Part shown: one piece after another, positions 23,201 to 37,978 of the stretch | Layout of the letters: each line of letters opens with the position of its first letter | Position numbering within the stretch: the first letter of the stretch is position 1 | NCBI GenBank assembly: GCA_037179515.1 | Contig: JAXCGZ010021340.1 | Location: 1 to 54,647 of the forward strand | Origin: Halocaridina rubra | Taxonomy: Eukaryota; Arthropoda; Malacostraca; Decapoda; Atyidae | Length of the DNA stretch: 54,647 bases | Direction of reading: 5' to 3' | Made by a program: the position numbers and the translations under genes | Notes under the pieces: model-generated | What the model was told of the DNA's origin: nothing | Database searches by the model: none | Seen by the model: only the letters and a program-made list of their open reading frames with translations

Positions 23201-24014
23201 TAGAACAACTCCGTAAGCGAAATGAATGATAAAAAGTATCCAACCTTTGATGCTGTAAAGACTGAATAAAAGTTCGCCAGTAATTCTGTTATAAGAAGAA
23301 ACTCTTGACAGTTATAGCAAGTTTAAACGAATTTAAAAAAATAGTACTATTACATCAGTCATATTTATCCATCCCTAAGACCCACTAAGGTGCTGATCCA
23401 AGACACCTTGGAAATTTAGAATACTTACTCTAAACCCCAAGATGCCTTGTTTGGCAGTTTGCATGATAGGCTATTAATAGAAGAACAACATAGAACCAAC
23501 CAAGCTGGGTCATCATGATTTGTAATATTATGACCCAAAATACTCTTTTAGCATTTAAAACTCACACAGAAGCCTCTACAATTCTGATAGTAAAAAATTT
23601 TCTGTTGAGTACCAGATAACCTTGGCTTTGTTTCTATTTTTTTTTTATCTGGATGGTGGTACTTTCTTTTATAAATACCTTGATATAAATACCAATATAT
23701 ATACTAATATCACTCGTAGAGAACATACACTATAGCATACTATGAGTATTGCTGATGTTCCATCTTTGGAGATCACCATAAGCCTCAAGATGTTGGGCAC
23801 TAATTTCAAATCCAGAGAAGCACAAAGGAAATTTTGATTGATTTTTCGCAAGCAACTTGCCACCGAATCGCACAATGCAAACTTCGGAACACCTACAGTT
23901 TAGTGGGGCATACCAATGTTCAAAACCTACCAATAGGTGGTGATAGGCTCTGACTAGAGACCTGGCAGATGAACACAACAAAAATGGCGAAAATAGGCAT
24001 ACGAGACAATTTTA
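22421..24014. other. Non-coding stretch with a poly-T tract
   Basis: No supported gene. There is a ~35-bp poly-T run at 23165-23199. Minus-strand ORFs near 22412-22651 and 23730-23981 show no motif I recognise. BTAF1 exon 1 was looked for here and not found. Confidence 0.4.
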
Positions 24015-24116
24015 TACTATCCTAACTAAAAATACTTACCTAACCTGTTGGCCAGGGGGGCTTTGCCCCCCTGGGACGCCCCATCTTACTATCCTAACTA
24101 AAAATACTTACCTAAC
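24015..24116. repeat. 30-bp direct repeats flanking a perfect GC hairpin
   Basis: The string TACTATCCTAACTAAAAATA and the 10 bases after it occur identically at 24015-24044 and 24087-24116. Between them is a perfect hairpin: CCAGGGGGGC (24052-24061), a TTT loop, GCCCCCCTGG (24065-24074). It stands out in very AT-rich DNA. Confidence 0.85.
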
Positions 24117-24914
24117 TTTCGTTAAGCGGCATGGCCCGCTAAACTGTAAACTACCCCAAATTCCAAACACCCAGTGTCTGTGTGATATTAAAATGATAAG
24201 TCTCATTTACACTTATTCTAATTTTCCAGTTGAAGCTTGTAAACAGACTTCCCAGAACTTAATATCATATTCCATTTATTGCTGAAGCAAAACTTTTGTG
24301 GTGTTTCTGTTCCTGCAGAATAGCCAGTGCATGAATTTGATATTTTACAAGTTCTCAATAGGCAGTCAAGGAGGTATGAGTTATAAATTAATAGATAAGG
24401 TTATCAATTAGCAAATTAAAAACGATTAAGATGTATTTTTGTAACTTTCTTAAGAAGTAATTTTATTTTCAGTGCATCGATGACTAGAAGAAATTCATAT
24501 ATATGTATGTTTTTTACAGGAACGGCCTAGTAGAGATGTAGTTATATCATATGACTGTTTTTGCCAGTGATATCAATAGCTTTAACAATGGCTTGCATGC
24601 AAGAAGAAAGTGTGTTGTATACTGTATAATTTCTCCCTGCTAATTTGTAAGTTCAGTATTGTTACATTTCTGCAGTTTAGATGTATACATTAATGCCAGG
24701 TCAGGATATGTTTATAGTATGTGCTGTTTGTTGCAACATTGGTGATTTTGAATTTCCATTCAGCTGTGAAATGTATAATTTTAGCATCATACCGAACTCT
24801 AGATAAAATCTCGAATTTGCACAGCAAGGCTTTTCAAACGGAAATCAGATCATACGGACCACCTTGTTAAGCACTATAAAAATATGTTGTTGAAATAAGA
24901 GGTGTACTGTTAGA
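24117..24914. other. Unassigned AT-rich stretch
   Basis: No gene or known repeat is seen between the hairpin repeat and the RTE-like 3' end. Confidence 0.4.
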
Positions 24915-26375
24915 TATCTATCTATCTACCTTGGCTGTCTCCCCCAATTTGAGGGGGTAGTCGACATAAAAAAGGAAACAATAAGGGGATTACTTTGCTC
25001 TATGGGCAATGACGAGGGAGCTAGCGACGGTTCAGATGGCACTGCTGGAGTGCCACAGCCCATCCTCCCGGCTCTTCCACAACCTGCATCGTTTCATGAA
25101 TCCCAACTCCCTTACTGCCCCTACCATAGGGCTACCTCTGCAAGATGCAGCCCCGTGGTAACAGCAGATGCCCATCAGAGCTGCGTCACAATTGCTCGCC
25201 ACTCATTCCTATTCCTAGCACGCTCACTTACTTCCCTCACATCCATCCTCCTATCATTCAGGGCTCTCCTTACTCCATCCATCCACCCAAACCTAGGCCT
25301 CCCTCGAGCATTTAACCCATCAACTCTCGCATTCATCACCTTTTTCAGCAATCTTTCATCATCCATCCTTTCCACATGGCCAAGCCATCTCAGAACATTC
25401 ATATCTACTCTGGATGTAATTTCTCTCCTCACACCCGTTGTTCCTCTCACCACTTCATTCCTAACCCTATCCAACCGAGATACACCTATCGTACTCCTCA
25501 AGCATTTCATCTCAGATACATTTAGTTTCCATCTCTCACTTACTTTCACACCCTATAACTCTGATCCATACATCACAGTAAGCACAACCACTTTCTCATA
25601 TAAAACTTTCTTAACATTAATTTTCAACCCTCTGTTCTTCATCACTTCTTTCAATGCACTCAACACTTTACATCCTTCATTCACTCTGTGACACACATCT
25701 GCTTCCACTCCACCATTTGCAGCTATAACCGAGCCTAAATACTTGAACTGATCAACTTCTTCAAGTGTCTCTCCATTCAACATAACATTCAATCCATTAC
25801 CATCCTCATTTCTTGTACACCTCATAACCTTACTCTTCCCACATTCACTCGCAACTTCCTTCTCTCACACATCATTCCAAATTCTGACACTAACTGACAC
25901 AGCTTCTCCTCTGAATCTGCCACCACCACAGTATCATCTGTAAACAGCAACTGATTCAGCTCCCACTCGTTATCATCCCCATCTGTCATTCTCAGACCTC
26001 GACCACGCACTCGCTCATTCACCTCTCTTACAACTCCATCAGTATACAAATTGAACAGCCATAGTGACATCACATATCCCTGTCTCAGTCCCACACTCAC
26101 TGGAAACCACTCATTCACTTCATTCCCTGCCCTCATACAAACTCTTCACTGCATGTAACAGTTTACCATCAATTCCATATAATCTCAAAACATTCCACAT
26201 TGCCTCTCTATCATCTCTATCATACGCTTTCTCCAGATCCAAAAATGCAAAATACACATCCTTACCCTTTACTAAATCTTTCTCACATAACTGCCTAACT
26301 AAACATTTGAGCTATACAACATCTATCTCTCCTAAAACCATTCGACGATCACATTCTCTGTCTTATCCCTAATCC
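24915..26375 (-). pseudogene. RTE-like non-LTR retrotransposon, RT and C-terminus, decayed
   Basis: A minus-strand RT fragment. The palm motif FAFLDLEKAYDR lies near 26240. GLRQGYVMSLWLFNLYTD follows, then the catalytic box FTDD (LLFTDDTVVVAD), where the residue before the two Asp is normally Ala. The downstream domain reads FKYLGSVI, VSRLDRVRNEVVRG, LRWLGHVERMD and GRPRFGWMDGVRRAL, ending near 25175. The frame is broken at several points (about 25555, 25825 and 26130). The non-coding 3' end includes CCCCC and GGGGG arms (24942-24957) and ends in a TAGA-type repeat near 24930. The endonuclease half is absent; the 5' side is cut by (TA)n at 26386. Assignment to the RTE-like group rests on this C-terminal pattern. 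Confidence 0.75.
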
Positions 26376-26383
26376 TGCTGTTA

Positions 26384-29709
<3,326 letters not shown>

Positions 29710-29715
29710 TATATA

Positions 29716-30396
29716 CAGTGTTACCCGGTTATTCGCGTTTCTTGGTTCGCGTTCTCACTCTATCGCGTTTTTTTTTTTGGATAAATTATTATTTTATTTT
29801 TTGGTTATACGCAAAAATATTAAAATATTGAAAAATTTTTTTTTTCAGTATTTTCATTTTTTTATTGGAAATAAAAAATAGCAATTTCCAATGCTTTGAG
29901 AAAGTTGTCTCATTTTCCCACTAATAACAAATAGGTAAAATCAAATATTGTAGGTACGAAACAGTACTGTATTTACCTTTATTAATTATTGTTGCTGGCA
30001 TACGTGGATGATGGTGGAGTAGGAGGACTACTCCTTTGGTTTTGCCATGTCCCTCTGCATGGTGATATCAGAAACACTAACACCATTTTCCTGCTTAGAA
30101 ATTAATTCCTTCTTAATTTTCACTGTTATGCATCTAGGGTTGTTGATGCCACTGTCACTAACACTTTTAACTTTCTTAGGAGCCATAATAATGGCTAGCT
30201 TAAAGGCAAAACAATGGAAAATAAAGCAAGAACTACGAACAGATCACGAACGAACTACACAGGCGAGCAGGAATCATGGTCGCCTGGCTGACACATGTGT
30301 GTTTGTGGGTTGGTTTTAGTTTGTGATTTGGGGTCAAAATTTGTTTGAAAATTTGTTCGTGCGAACAGGCGTTTGTGGGTTGGGGACAATACTTTG

Positions 30397-30400
<4 letters not shown>
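29716..30400 (+). mobile_element. Tigger-like element D, chimeric fragment
   Basis: The left terminus CAGTGTTACCCGG at 29716 lies 6 bp after Tigger C, separated by TATATA. The next ~150 bp match the 5' terminal region of Tigger B and C. After about 29880 the sequence changes to a different lineage with a minus-strand transposase start (30186 to 30028). No right terminus was recognised before (TA)n at 30401. Confidence 0.55.
30028..30186 (-). pseudogene. Tigger/pogo-like transposase N-terminus, second lineage
   Basis: A 52-codon minus-strand frame from the ATG at 30184-30186 to a stop at 30028-30030. It begins MAPKKVKSVSDSG and contains ITVKIKKELISKQENGVSV followed by a DITMQRDMAK helix. This is the first CENP-B/pogo HTH pattern of TIGD1-type transposases, divergent from the MPPK lineage in Tigger A and C. 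Nothing downstream of the first helix pair remains. Confidence 0.65.

Positions 30401-30488
<88 letters not shown>
30401..30488. repeat. (TA)n microsatellite
   Basis: A pure TA tract of ~88 bp. Confidence 0.97.
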
Positions 30489-30490
<2 letters not shown>

Positions 30491-32018
30491 CAACGACATT
30501 TTTAACTAATTCTGACAAGGACTAAGCAATTTACATTTCACATTGCAAAGTTCCCTGTCTCATTCCTCTGGCCATATTATCCTAATGTGCATGTACTGTA
30601 GTTTGATTCTGTCTACTTCACTGTATTTCCAATTCTTGCTTAGTATCATCACATTTTGAACTCGTGCTTATTTTAAACTGTCATCAGTTTATATTCTGAA
30701 AATAACATTGGATCTAAGGCTGATCTCTCTTGGGTTCTGCAGCTAACTGAGAATTTTTTTTATATAGGCTTTTATCATATATATTTTGCTTGTGTTTGAA
30801 ACTAGTTTTTGTAATTTGCAAGTCGTAGTTTCATTAGTGTTGAGTTTAACCATTATATTCAGCAGTAGTTAATGAGGCACTGTATTATATGCTTTTGTGA
30901 ACTACAATTTACATGCTTTAGCAACAAAATCTTTACAATTTTTTTTTTTTAAGAGACCTATAGGCAAAGCTTTATGGATGCTGTTGAAATTATTATTTTG
31001 TAGTGTACTTGTGTTTTCATAATGTTTTTACTTATGAAATTCTCTGTTACTTTGCGTAACCACTGGTATATTGATAGGTCTTCAGTCTGATACATCACTT
31101 TTTCACCAGATATAAAAATGTGGGTCTCATAGGCTCTGCTTTTACCCATTAATCTGGTACATAAGGCCTTGCCCAAAGAGTAATGAAAAATAATGTATCA
31201 AGAATTCATGATGATGTATTCTCCGATCTTTATTTGTTCTACACAGTGCTATTACATATTTTTACATGGCCACTGCTAAAGCAAGGGATATGAGTGCAGT
31301 ATACTATACAGGTTACATTAGTATATGTGAACAAAAAAGATGTGATTATCAATTTATCAGTATCATATGCACTACAATTAGAATACTTTTCATCAGTCCT
31401 TATAGAAAGATTGTGCATTATTGATTAGGATGTTTTTCATAAATGTCATCTGTGGTTAGCATTTTATATTCTAATATTATTTATGACTAATAAGTACAGA
31501 AAGTCAGTTTACTTTTATTTCTTTACACTTTGTAATATATTTCATTGAACAATAGTATCTCCTTCAAATTCCTACTTTAAATATACTTTATATTGCAAGT
31601 TGCTCTGGCAAGGAGAAGCAGTATGAATTATCGTATGAGTTGAACTCAGTACTTCCTGAGTGAGAGTCAAAATTTACCTGTGTGCTACTTTCAACAAATT
31701 CATTTCTGCTCCTGAATAACATATATTTCCTAGTCAGTAGGACCTGATACTAAGAAGTCATTTGTATTAAGTCATTACTACTGTTAACTGAGTATCATGG
31801 ATGTAGGGTACTGTACAAGTCATGTTATTATATTTTTTTTATATTCTTTGAGAGCATTAAGAGAGTGCAATTAAATTTTTGTGTAGTATTGACAATGTGT
31901 TTGTTTTATAGGGATATAATATGCATTGTTTGTTATTGTTTTTGCCTTTTGTTATCAAGTGTTGTTGATCCATAGTAGAAAAATTTTTATTTGCGATATT
32001 AAAAATGTTGTCTTTCAG
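30489..32018 (+). other. Presumed BTAF1 intron 1 (3' part), no gene seen
   Basis: AT-rich non-coding sequence ending in the acceptor TTGTCTTTCAG. No recognisable element or exon 1 candidate with a compatible phase was found. Confidence 0.5.
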
Positions 32019-32260
32019 GCTAGATAGACTGTTTGTATTGCTGGAGAATGGTGGCTCGGGAGTTACTCGGCAGGCAGCAGCGCAACAATTAGGTGAAATT
32101 GTTCGTCTTCATCCACACGAACTTAATCCCTTGCTTCATCGAGTTCATATATACTTGAGCTCTAAATCTTGGGAAACAAGAATAGCAGCTGGTCAAGCAG
32201 TGGAATCTATTGTTAACAATCTTGCCCAGTGGGATCCTGAGCCAGCAGTATTTAAAAGAG
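32019..32260 (+). CDS. BTAF1: BTAF1 (TATA-binding protein-associated factor 172 / Mot1), exon 2
   Basis: BTAF1/Mot1 is a nuclear Snf2-family ATPase that binds TBP through N-terminal HEAT repeats and removes it from DNA. This exon encodes the extreme N-terminus: [20 protein letters not shown], then [16 protein letters not shown] and the [16 protein letters not shown] block. These match the conserved start of animal BTAF1 almost residue for residue. It opens after TCTTTCAG with one base completing an Arg codon. It closes before GTATGC, leaving one base of the next codon. The upstream ATG at 32005 lies in the intron and is not the start. Exon 1, expected to encode only a few residues, was not located. 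Confidence 0.93.
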
Positions 32261-32708
32261 GTATGCTTATGAGCACAAGTTCTTTGCTGTATTAGTATGC
32301 AGACTTCACCATATGCCTGTAACATATTATCTACCAACTTTACAGCATGCCCTCAAGGCCATTTGATGTGTTGTGCAAATGGATTGGAAACCAGTAAATG
32401 GCATCTGCTCTCTAGTTAGTGAGATCTTGAAACCTATTATAATAGAAACAAGAGGCAAGCCAGCCTCAACTTGGTGCCGGTCCCTAGCCTGGGTAGATGG
32501 GGAGTGTTGGTGTCAGGAAAGGCATCCGGCCATAAAATTTTGCCAAAACCAAAATATGGCCAGTACAGATAACCAGAATAATCACCATACTAGGGCGTTC
32601 CCCTTAGGCGACGCATTGGGGCTTCGCCTGACCCCTTCAGAAAGACAGCAAGGGCTACCCAGTCATCAGGCTGGGTTAAAGAGGCAACCTCGAGGGAGAG
32701 TGTCATAG
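32261..32708 (+). mobile_element. RTE-like 5' region within BTAF1 intron 2
   Basis: From about 32440 to 32708 the sequence resembles the 5' non-coding region of RTE-like elements (TGCCGGTCCCTAGCCTGGGT, then GGAAAGGCATCCGGCC). It leads straight into the endonuclease frame. The exact 5' boundary, and whether the first ~150 bp are plain intron, are unclear. Confidence 0.5.
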
Positions 32709-35518
32709 GTGGTGCTGCAGGTGGGCACTCTTAATGTGGGGACGATGACTGGGAAGGGGCGAGAATTGGTGGACCTGATGGAGAGGAGGAGAATTGGAAT
32801 GCTGTGTGTGCAGGAGACCAGGTGGAGAGGAAATAAGGCAAGGGAACTGGGTGAGGGTTGCAAATTGTTCTATAGTGGAGCAAATGAGGAAGGGAGGAAT
32901 GGTGTAGGAATAATACTATCCAAAGACCTGAAGGAAAGCTTACTTGGTGTGAATAGAAAGAGTGACAGAATTATGAGTTTAAAGCTGGGACTGGGAGAAA
33001 CAGTAGTCAATGTGGTATGTGCTTATGCCCCACAAACTGGTTGTACAGCGGAGATGAAGGATGCATTTTGGGAGGAGATGAACCAGGAGCTTAGAACAAC
33101 TCTTATAAGGGAGAGGGTAATTTTGGGAGATCTAAATGGCCACTTGGGAATTGGGAGGGCTGGGGTAGGTAGAGTTCATGGGGGCTGGAGGGTGGCCGAG
33201 AGAAATGAGGGGGGAGAGAGAGTGATTGATTTTGCAGTGGCATTTGATCTGGCATTGGTCAACACATTCTTTGAGAAAACGGAAAACAGATTAATTATAT
33301 ACAGTAGTGGTGGAAGGGAGAGCCAGATAGATTTATTGTTGTGTAGGAGAGACCACCTGAAGGAGATTAGCAATTGTAGAGTAGTAAATGGGGGGAGTGT
33401 AGCAGTGCAACATAGGCTAGTAGTAACTAATTGCAGGCTTAGGAAATGTAGGAAAAGTAAGAAGCCGAGGATGGACCCAAAGATAAAGTGGTGGAGATTA
33501 AAAGATGCAGAGCTGAGAGCTATATTTAAGGGAAGAGTGTTGGAAGCGATTAGGTTGCATGAAGATGTACAAGAATGGTGGACAGAAAATAGTAAGGTGA
33601 TTTTGAGGATTGGTGAGGAGGTACTCTGAAAGTCATCAGGAAGGAAGCCCCCAAATGATAAAGAGTCATGGTGGTGGATTGAGGAAGTGGAAGAATGGGT
33701 GAAGAACATGAAAGAAGCTAAGAAAAAGGCAGATTTATCAGGCCTGGAGCAGGATAAAGAAGAGTACAAGTGGGCAAAGAAGGAGGCAAGGAGAGCAGTA
33801 GCAAAAGCAAAGGCAGACAAATTGAATGAAGTCTATGAAGAGCTGGAAGCATCAGAATTAGAGAAGAAAATATGGCGAATTGCCAAGGCCCGAGATGCTG
33901 CGACCAAGGACTTGACCCAAGTAAGACAAATAAAGGATAACTATGGAGTAGTTCTTGCAGAAGAGGATGAAATAAAAAGCAGATGGGAAACTTATTTTGA
34001 AGGATTACTAAATGAAGAGAACCCAAGAGCAGTATTTGAAGATGGACTTCCAAATGAAGCAGTTACAACAACAGTCACTAGAAAAGAGGTAGAGCGGGCA
34101 GTAAGGAAAATGAAAAATGGAAAGGCAGCAGGACCTGATAAGATGCCAGTTGAGGTATGGAAGAATTTTGGAGAGGAAGGCATAGATATCTTGTGGGTCT
34201 TAATGCAAAAGATCTTTAGTCAGGAAAAGATGCCAGAGGAATGGAGAGGAAGCTTAATCATCCCAATCTATAAAGGGGAGGGAGACATTCAGGAGTGTGG
34301 AAACTATAGAGGTATAAAGTTGTTAAGTCATACTAGGAAGATATGGGAGAAGATCATGGAGAGGAGACTCAGAGAGGTAATGACAATTGGGGATAAACAG
34401 TTTGGCTTTATGCCTGGAAGAGGGACAGTGGATGCCATATTTGCCTTGAGACAAATGATGGAAAAGCATAGGGAGAAACAGAAAGGACTGCATATGGTCT
34501 TCATTGACCTGGAAAAGGCATATGATCGAGTACCACGTCAAGAGGTGTGGAGGTGTAATAGAGAAAAGGGAGTCCCTGAGAAATATATAAGAATCATCCA
34601 AGATATGTATGAGAGGGCCGAGGCAAATGTTAAGAGCAGTGTGGGCTTGACGAAAAGTCTCTCAGTAAATGTTGGTCTGCATCAAGGGTCTGCTTTGAGT
34701 CCATATCTATTTGATCTGGTCTTGGATGTAGTAACCCAGGGTATTAGAGATCAGTCTTCATGATGTGTGCTCTTTGCAGATGACATTGTACTGTGTAGCA
34801 ACAGACGAGAGGTAGTGGAGGAGAAGCTTGAGGAGTGGAGAAGAGTGATGGAGAATAGAGGACTGAAAATCAGCAGGAAGAAGACAGAGCACTTGAGGTT
34901 GAGAGATGATGAGGATGGGGAGGTCAATTTGCAGGGGAAGGTGTTGAAAAGTTCAAGTATTTGGGATCAACAGTAGTAGAGGATTGTGACCTAGAGTCAG
35001 AAATAACCCACAGCATACAAGCGGGATGGAAGAACTGGAAGAAAGTGTCTGGGGTGCTGTGCGACAGGAGAATAGGGATTAAGTTGAGGGGTAAAGTGCA
35101 TAAGACAGTTGTGAGACCTGCGATGATGTATGGAGCAGAGACATGGGCAATAAAGAAAACACAAGAGAAAAAACTGGATGTGGCAGAGATGAGGATGTTG
35201 AGATGGATGTGTGGGGTGACAAGAAGCGATAAGATCAGAAAAGAGGTAATTAGAGGTACCTCAAAAGTTAGAGAAATATCAGATAAGATGCAAGAAAGTA
35301 GACTAAGATGGTATCGTCATGTCGTTAGGAGGGATGAACAGTATGTTGGGAGGAGGGTGATGGAAGTGGATATACAAGATAGGAGAAGGAGAGGGAGACC
35401 AAAGCGTAGGTGGATGGATTGCATCAATGACGACCTGAGGTCTAAAGGTTTGTTGGGTGATGAGGTATGGGACAGAAACAAATGGAGAAAACTGGCCAGA
35501 AACATCGACCCCACATAA
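32709..35518 (+). pseudogene. RTE-like non-LTR retrotransposon ORF (endonuclease and RT), nearly complete
   Basis: The polyprotein of an RTE-like element, in BTAF1 intron 2 in the same orientation as the gene. The AP endonuclease spans about 32715-33420 (LNVGTM, CVQETRWRG, YAPQTG, ILGDLNGHLG, SQIDLLLCRR, VQHRLV). RT spans about 34080-34960 ([56 protein letters not shown]), so the catalytic FADD is intact. The C-terminal domain reads MRMLRWMCGVTR, then RLRWYRHVVRRDE and GRPKRRWMDCI, ending NIDPT-stop. Breaks: TGA at 33627-33629, TGA at 34761-34763, one frameshift near 34950, and a TAG directly before the first endonuclease codon. It ends with a GAA-repeat tail near 35540. Confidence 0.9.
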
Positions 35519-35550
35519 AAGTGGGAAAAGATGTAGACGAAGAAGAAGAA

Positions 35551-37245
35551 GAGGTACTACATCTTAGTGTATCCCTATCTCTCCCAAGAATAATAATTAC
35601 TCTATTAGGTCAACAGTGGCAATCAAGAAATGATTTGTAAAGTTATGTTAAATTCATAACATGCTGTTAATATGCCCCTCTTTAGAGTCCACACTGCTTT
35701 GTTTGGCCGTTTATCCACACCATTGCTTCCCTTGTGAATATTTGTTTAGTTTAATTGCTTTTCCTATGGTGTCACTTCTTTTCATGCATTTATTATGCCT
35801 TACATTTACTTCAACAGTCACTTATATGTTTGTATTTTTTAGGAACTAAAAAGTAGATAGAATATGGGGGGAAAGGGAGGAGTATTATGGTCTCATAGTA
35901 TCCCGGTTGCAGAACAAGTAGAAGTACTGTACCCTAAATTTTGTGTTCAAATAGAAACTTTGGTTTCAAATTATGATAGTATCAGTTACCACTTAGAGAT
36001 AATGTTATGTGTTATCTTGATAATTTTCATCCTAAATAATGTGCTGACATAGCCTCGCATCAACTTAAGTATCAGCTCAGGTAGCCATGCCTTAGATGGT
36101 AGGCAAATAAAAACAGTTCCCTTAGAAGTGTTTATTTATCATGACAGGATTACATCTTGGATATCCTCAAGTTCTTTTCTAAACTACTGGAGGATGTTCT
36201 TTGTTTCATAATTCTTAGACCGTTATGTTTGTATCCAAAGCAGCTTAATTTTTCACTGTATATATGATAGTTTAAATTTTTTTATACACTATTAGACTAT
36301 CACAAATGAATAATGGTGATGGTATAATATGAGTGAATATTATAAGTTTTATATATATGTAGAGGTGGCTTAGATAAGAATTGTTGAATGGGCTTCATAA
36401 TTAGAGTCTGTCTATGATAGAAATCTCTTTGCACTTAAGAGGCAGTTAATATTAAGATAAATCATAATTCCATCAAAGCTGCTAACCTAAGAAAGTTTCT
36501 CATGTATATGAATCACTAATACTCGAAGAGAAGTGGAATTTTAAAAGAAATGAACAAAATGAGTCTCAGTACTTTATCATTAATTGCCACCATACCCAGG
36601 TGGTTATGCATCCAACTTTGATTCGTCAGGTTGTCTGTTCGAGACCTGTCATTGGTCTTAGGTTAGAAAAGCCATTCCCTCAGGCAACGGTCACATTGCC
36701 AAAACCAAAGTCCTGTGTAAAAAGGCAACGTCCTAGCCCTTAAAAGAAAAGGGAGTCCTTGACGTAAAACTGGATCTGTCTCAGTTTTTTATCTTGCTAA
36801 AATTGTCACTTAACATGGTCAGAAACGTTTCTGGTCCTCATGCACCTTGGGGAATTAATGTCTGCCAATCATTTGTTTGCTCTTTGGCTACTTATTTCTC
36901 ATGGGAATATGAATATAAAAAGAAAATGTTTTTGCCACCTGCATATAATCCCCTATGTTATGCTGTAATTTTTTTTTTTTATTGTGACACCAGGATGGGC
37001 CAAATAATAATAAAATAAAACAGCCCCCATAGGGCCTGGACACTAAGAATACATAAAGTAAAGAGAAACAGAGATGGAGAGTGTAATGACTTGTCAGATG
37101 TGAAGATATAATACAAGATGTGTAATGAATATCCAAGAATATTCAGTGTAGCTTTAGCCATAGAAAAAGAATTGTGGCTGTCATCCAATATTTTCATTGG
37201 GTTTTTTAAAATTTGCTTATTCTGTACCAGCTTTTTGAATTACAG
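35551..37245 (+). other. BTAF1 intron 2, remainder
   Basis: Non-coding apart from a SINE-like repeat near 36593. It ends in the acceptor GAATTACAG before exon 3. Confidence 0.6.
36593..36745 (+). repeat. tRNA-derived SINE-like repeat
   Basis: An A-box-like CAGGTGGTTATGCATC is followed ~35 bp later by a B-box-like TGTTCGAGACC. A non-tRNA tail follows (GCAACGGTCACATTGCC and on). The spacing fits a tRNA-derived SINE. Acceptor pairing is absent, so it is not a functional tRNA. It differs from the SINE pair at 21443. Confidence 0.55.
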
Positions 37246-37386
37246 GACAGCAAGATGAAATCCCCATTAAGGAAGAGCTGGGAAGGTTGTCACTTCAAAC
37301 ATTCAATATCAATAGTGTTCTTCAGAAGGGATCATACCTAATGGCTGCTGATGAAAAGTCATTTGAAGTAGATGATGAAAATATGC
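37246..37386 (+). CDS. BTAF1: BTAF1, exon 3
   Basis: Opens after GAATTACAG with two bases completing a Gly codon. Reads QQDEIPIKEELGRLSLQTFN, then INSVLQKGSYLMAADEKSFE and VDDENM. It ends one base into the next codon before GTAAGT. In animal BTAF1 this region follows the first HEAT repeats and has the pattern RL-F--ILQ-GA-LL-S----F---D. The phase (1 in, 1 out) fits both flanking exons, and the 141-bp length keeps the frame. Moderate identity on its own, strong in context. Confidence 0.88.
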
Positions 37387-37978
37387 GTAAGTGATTTGTA
37401 TGTTGTTTTTATAGCCACTATGTACATATAAAATGAATGGAATCATGCACCACCTGACTGAGTCTGGACCAGTGTCATCATGTATGTGCTCTTGACCATA
37501 GGATGAACAAAAAAATCTTCTGTCACCCAACATACCTAACCAGATGTAGTGTGTATAAGGCAAATGCTCCTGTGACCACGCTTGAAAGCTGATATGTTAA
37601 GAATGTCAATACCATTATACAGTCATTGTCTAACTTAACCCTCTTGGAAACTCTCTCTAGCATTAATGTGAAAGATATGCAGATGGACCCATGCTCACCA
37701 AATATTCCTTCCCGAATGCTCACTGAATGCAAAATGTAAAGAATTACCTGCATTTGCTAGTGTTTCATTTGCGCTCAACATGTCACACTGATGTGTGAAA
37801 ATTACCGTTTTATTCATTGTAACTTTTTTACATAAAATTTTTAACAAATAAAAAGAAGTGTTCAAAATAAAGCAATTAGTCTAAACTGTGTATTTTTTAT
37901 TTTGCTTTCGAAAACTACAGTTTTAGATGTGGCAAGTGCAAAGACTTTGCTTGAAAAATAAGCTGAAATTTTAACCTA
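37387..37978 (+). other. BTAF1 intron 3, first part
   Basis: Non-coding between the exon 3 donor and the TA flanking Tigger E. Nothing recognisable. Confidence 0.5.

Noticed and set aside
25002..25691. Plus-strand 229-codon Ser/Thr/Leu-rich ORF
   Set aside because: It is the complement of the RTE-like C-terminal domain, which has clear family motifs on the minus strand.
32005..32018. ATG at 32005 as the BTAF1 start codon
   Set aside because: It lies upstream of a clear TCTTTCAG acceptor, and the residues before LDRL do not fit the family. The exon begins at 32019.
33176..33820. Minus-strand 214-codon ORF
   Set aside because: It is the antisense shadow of the RTE-like endonuclease and linker.
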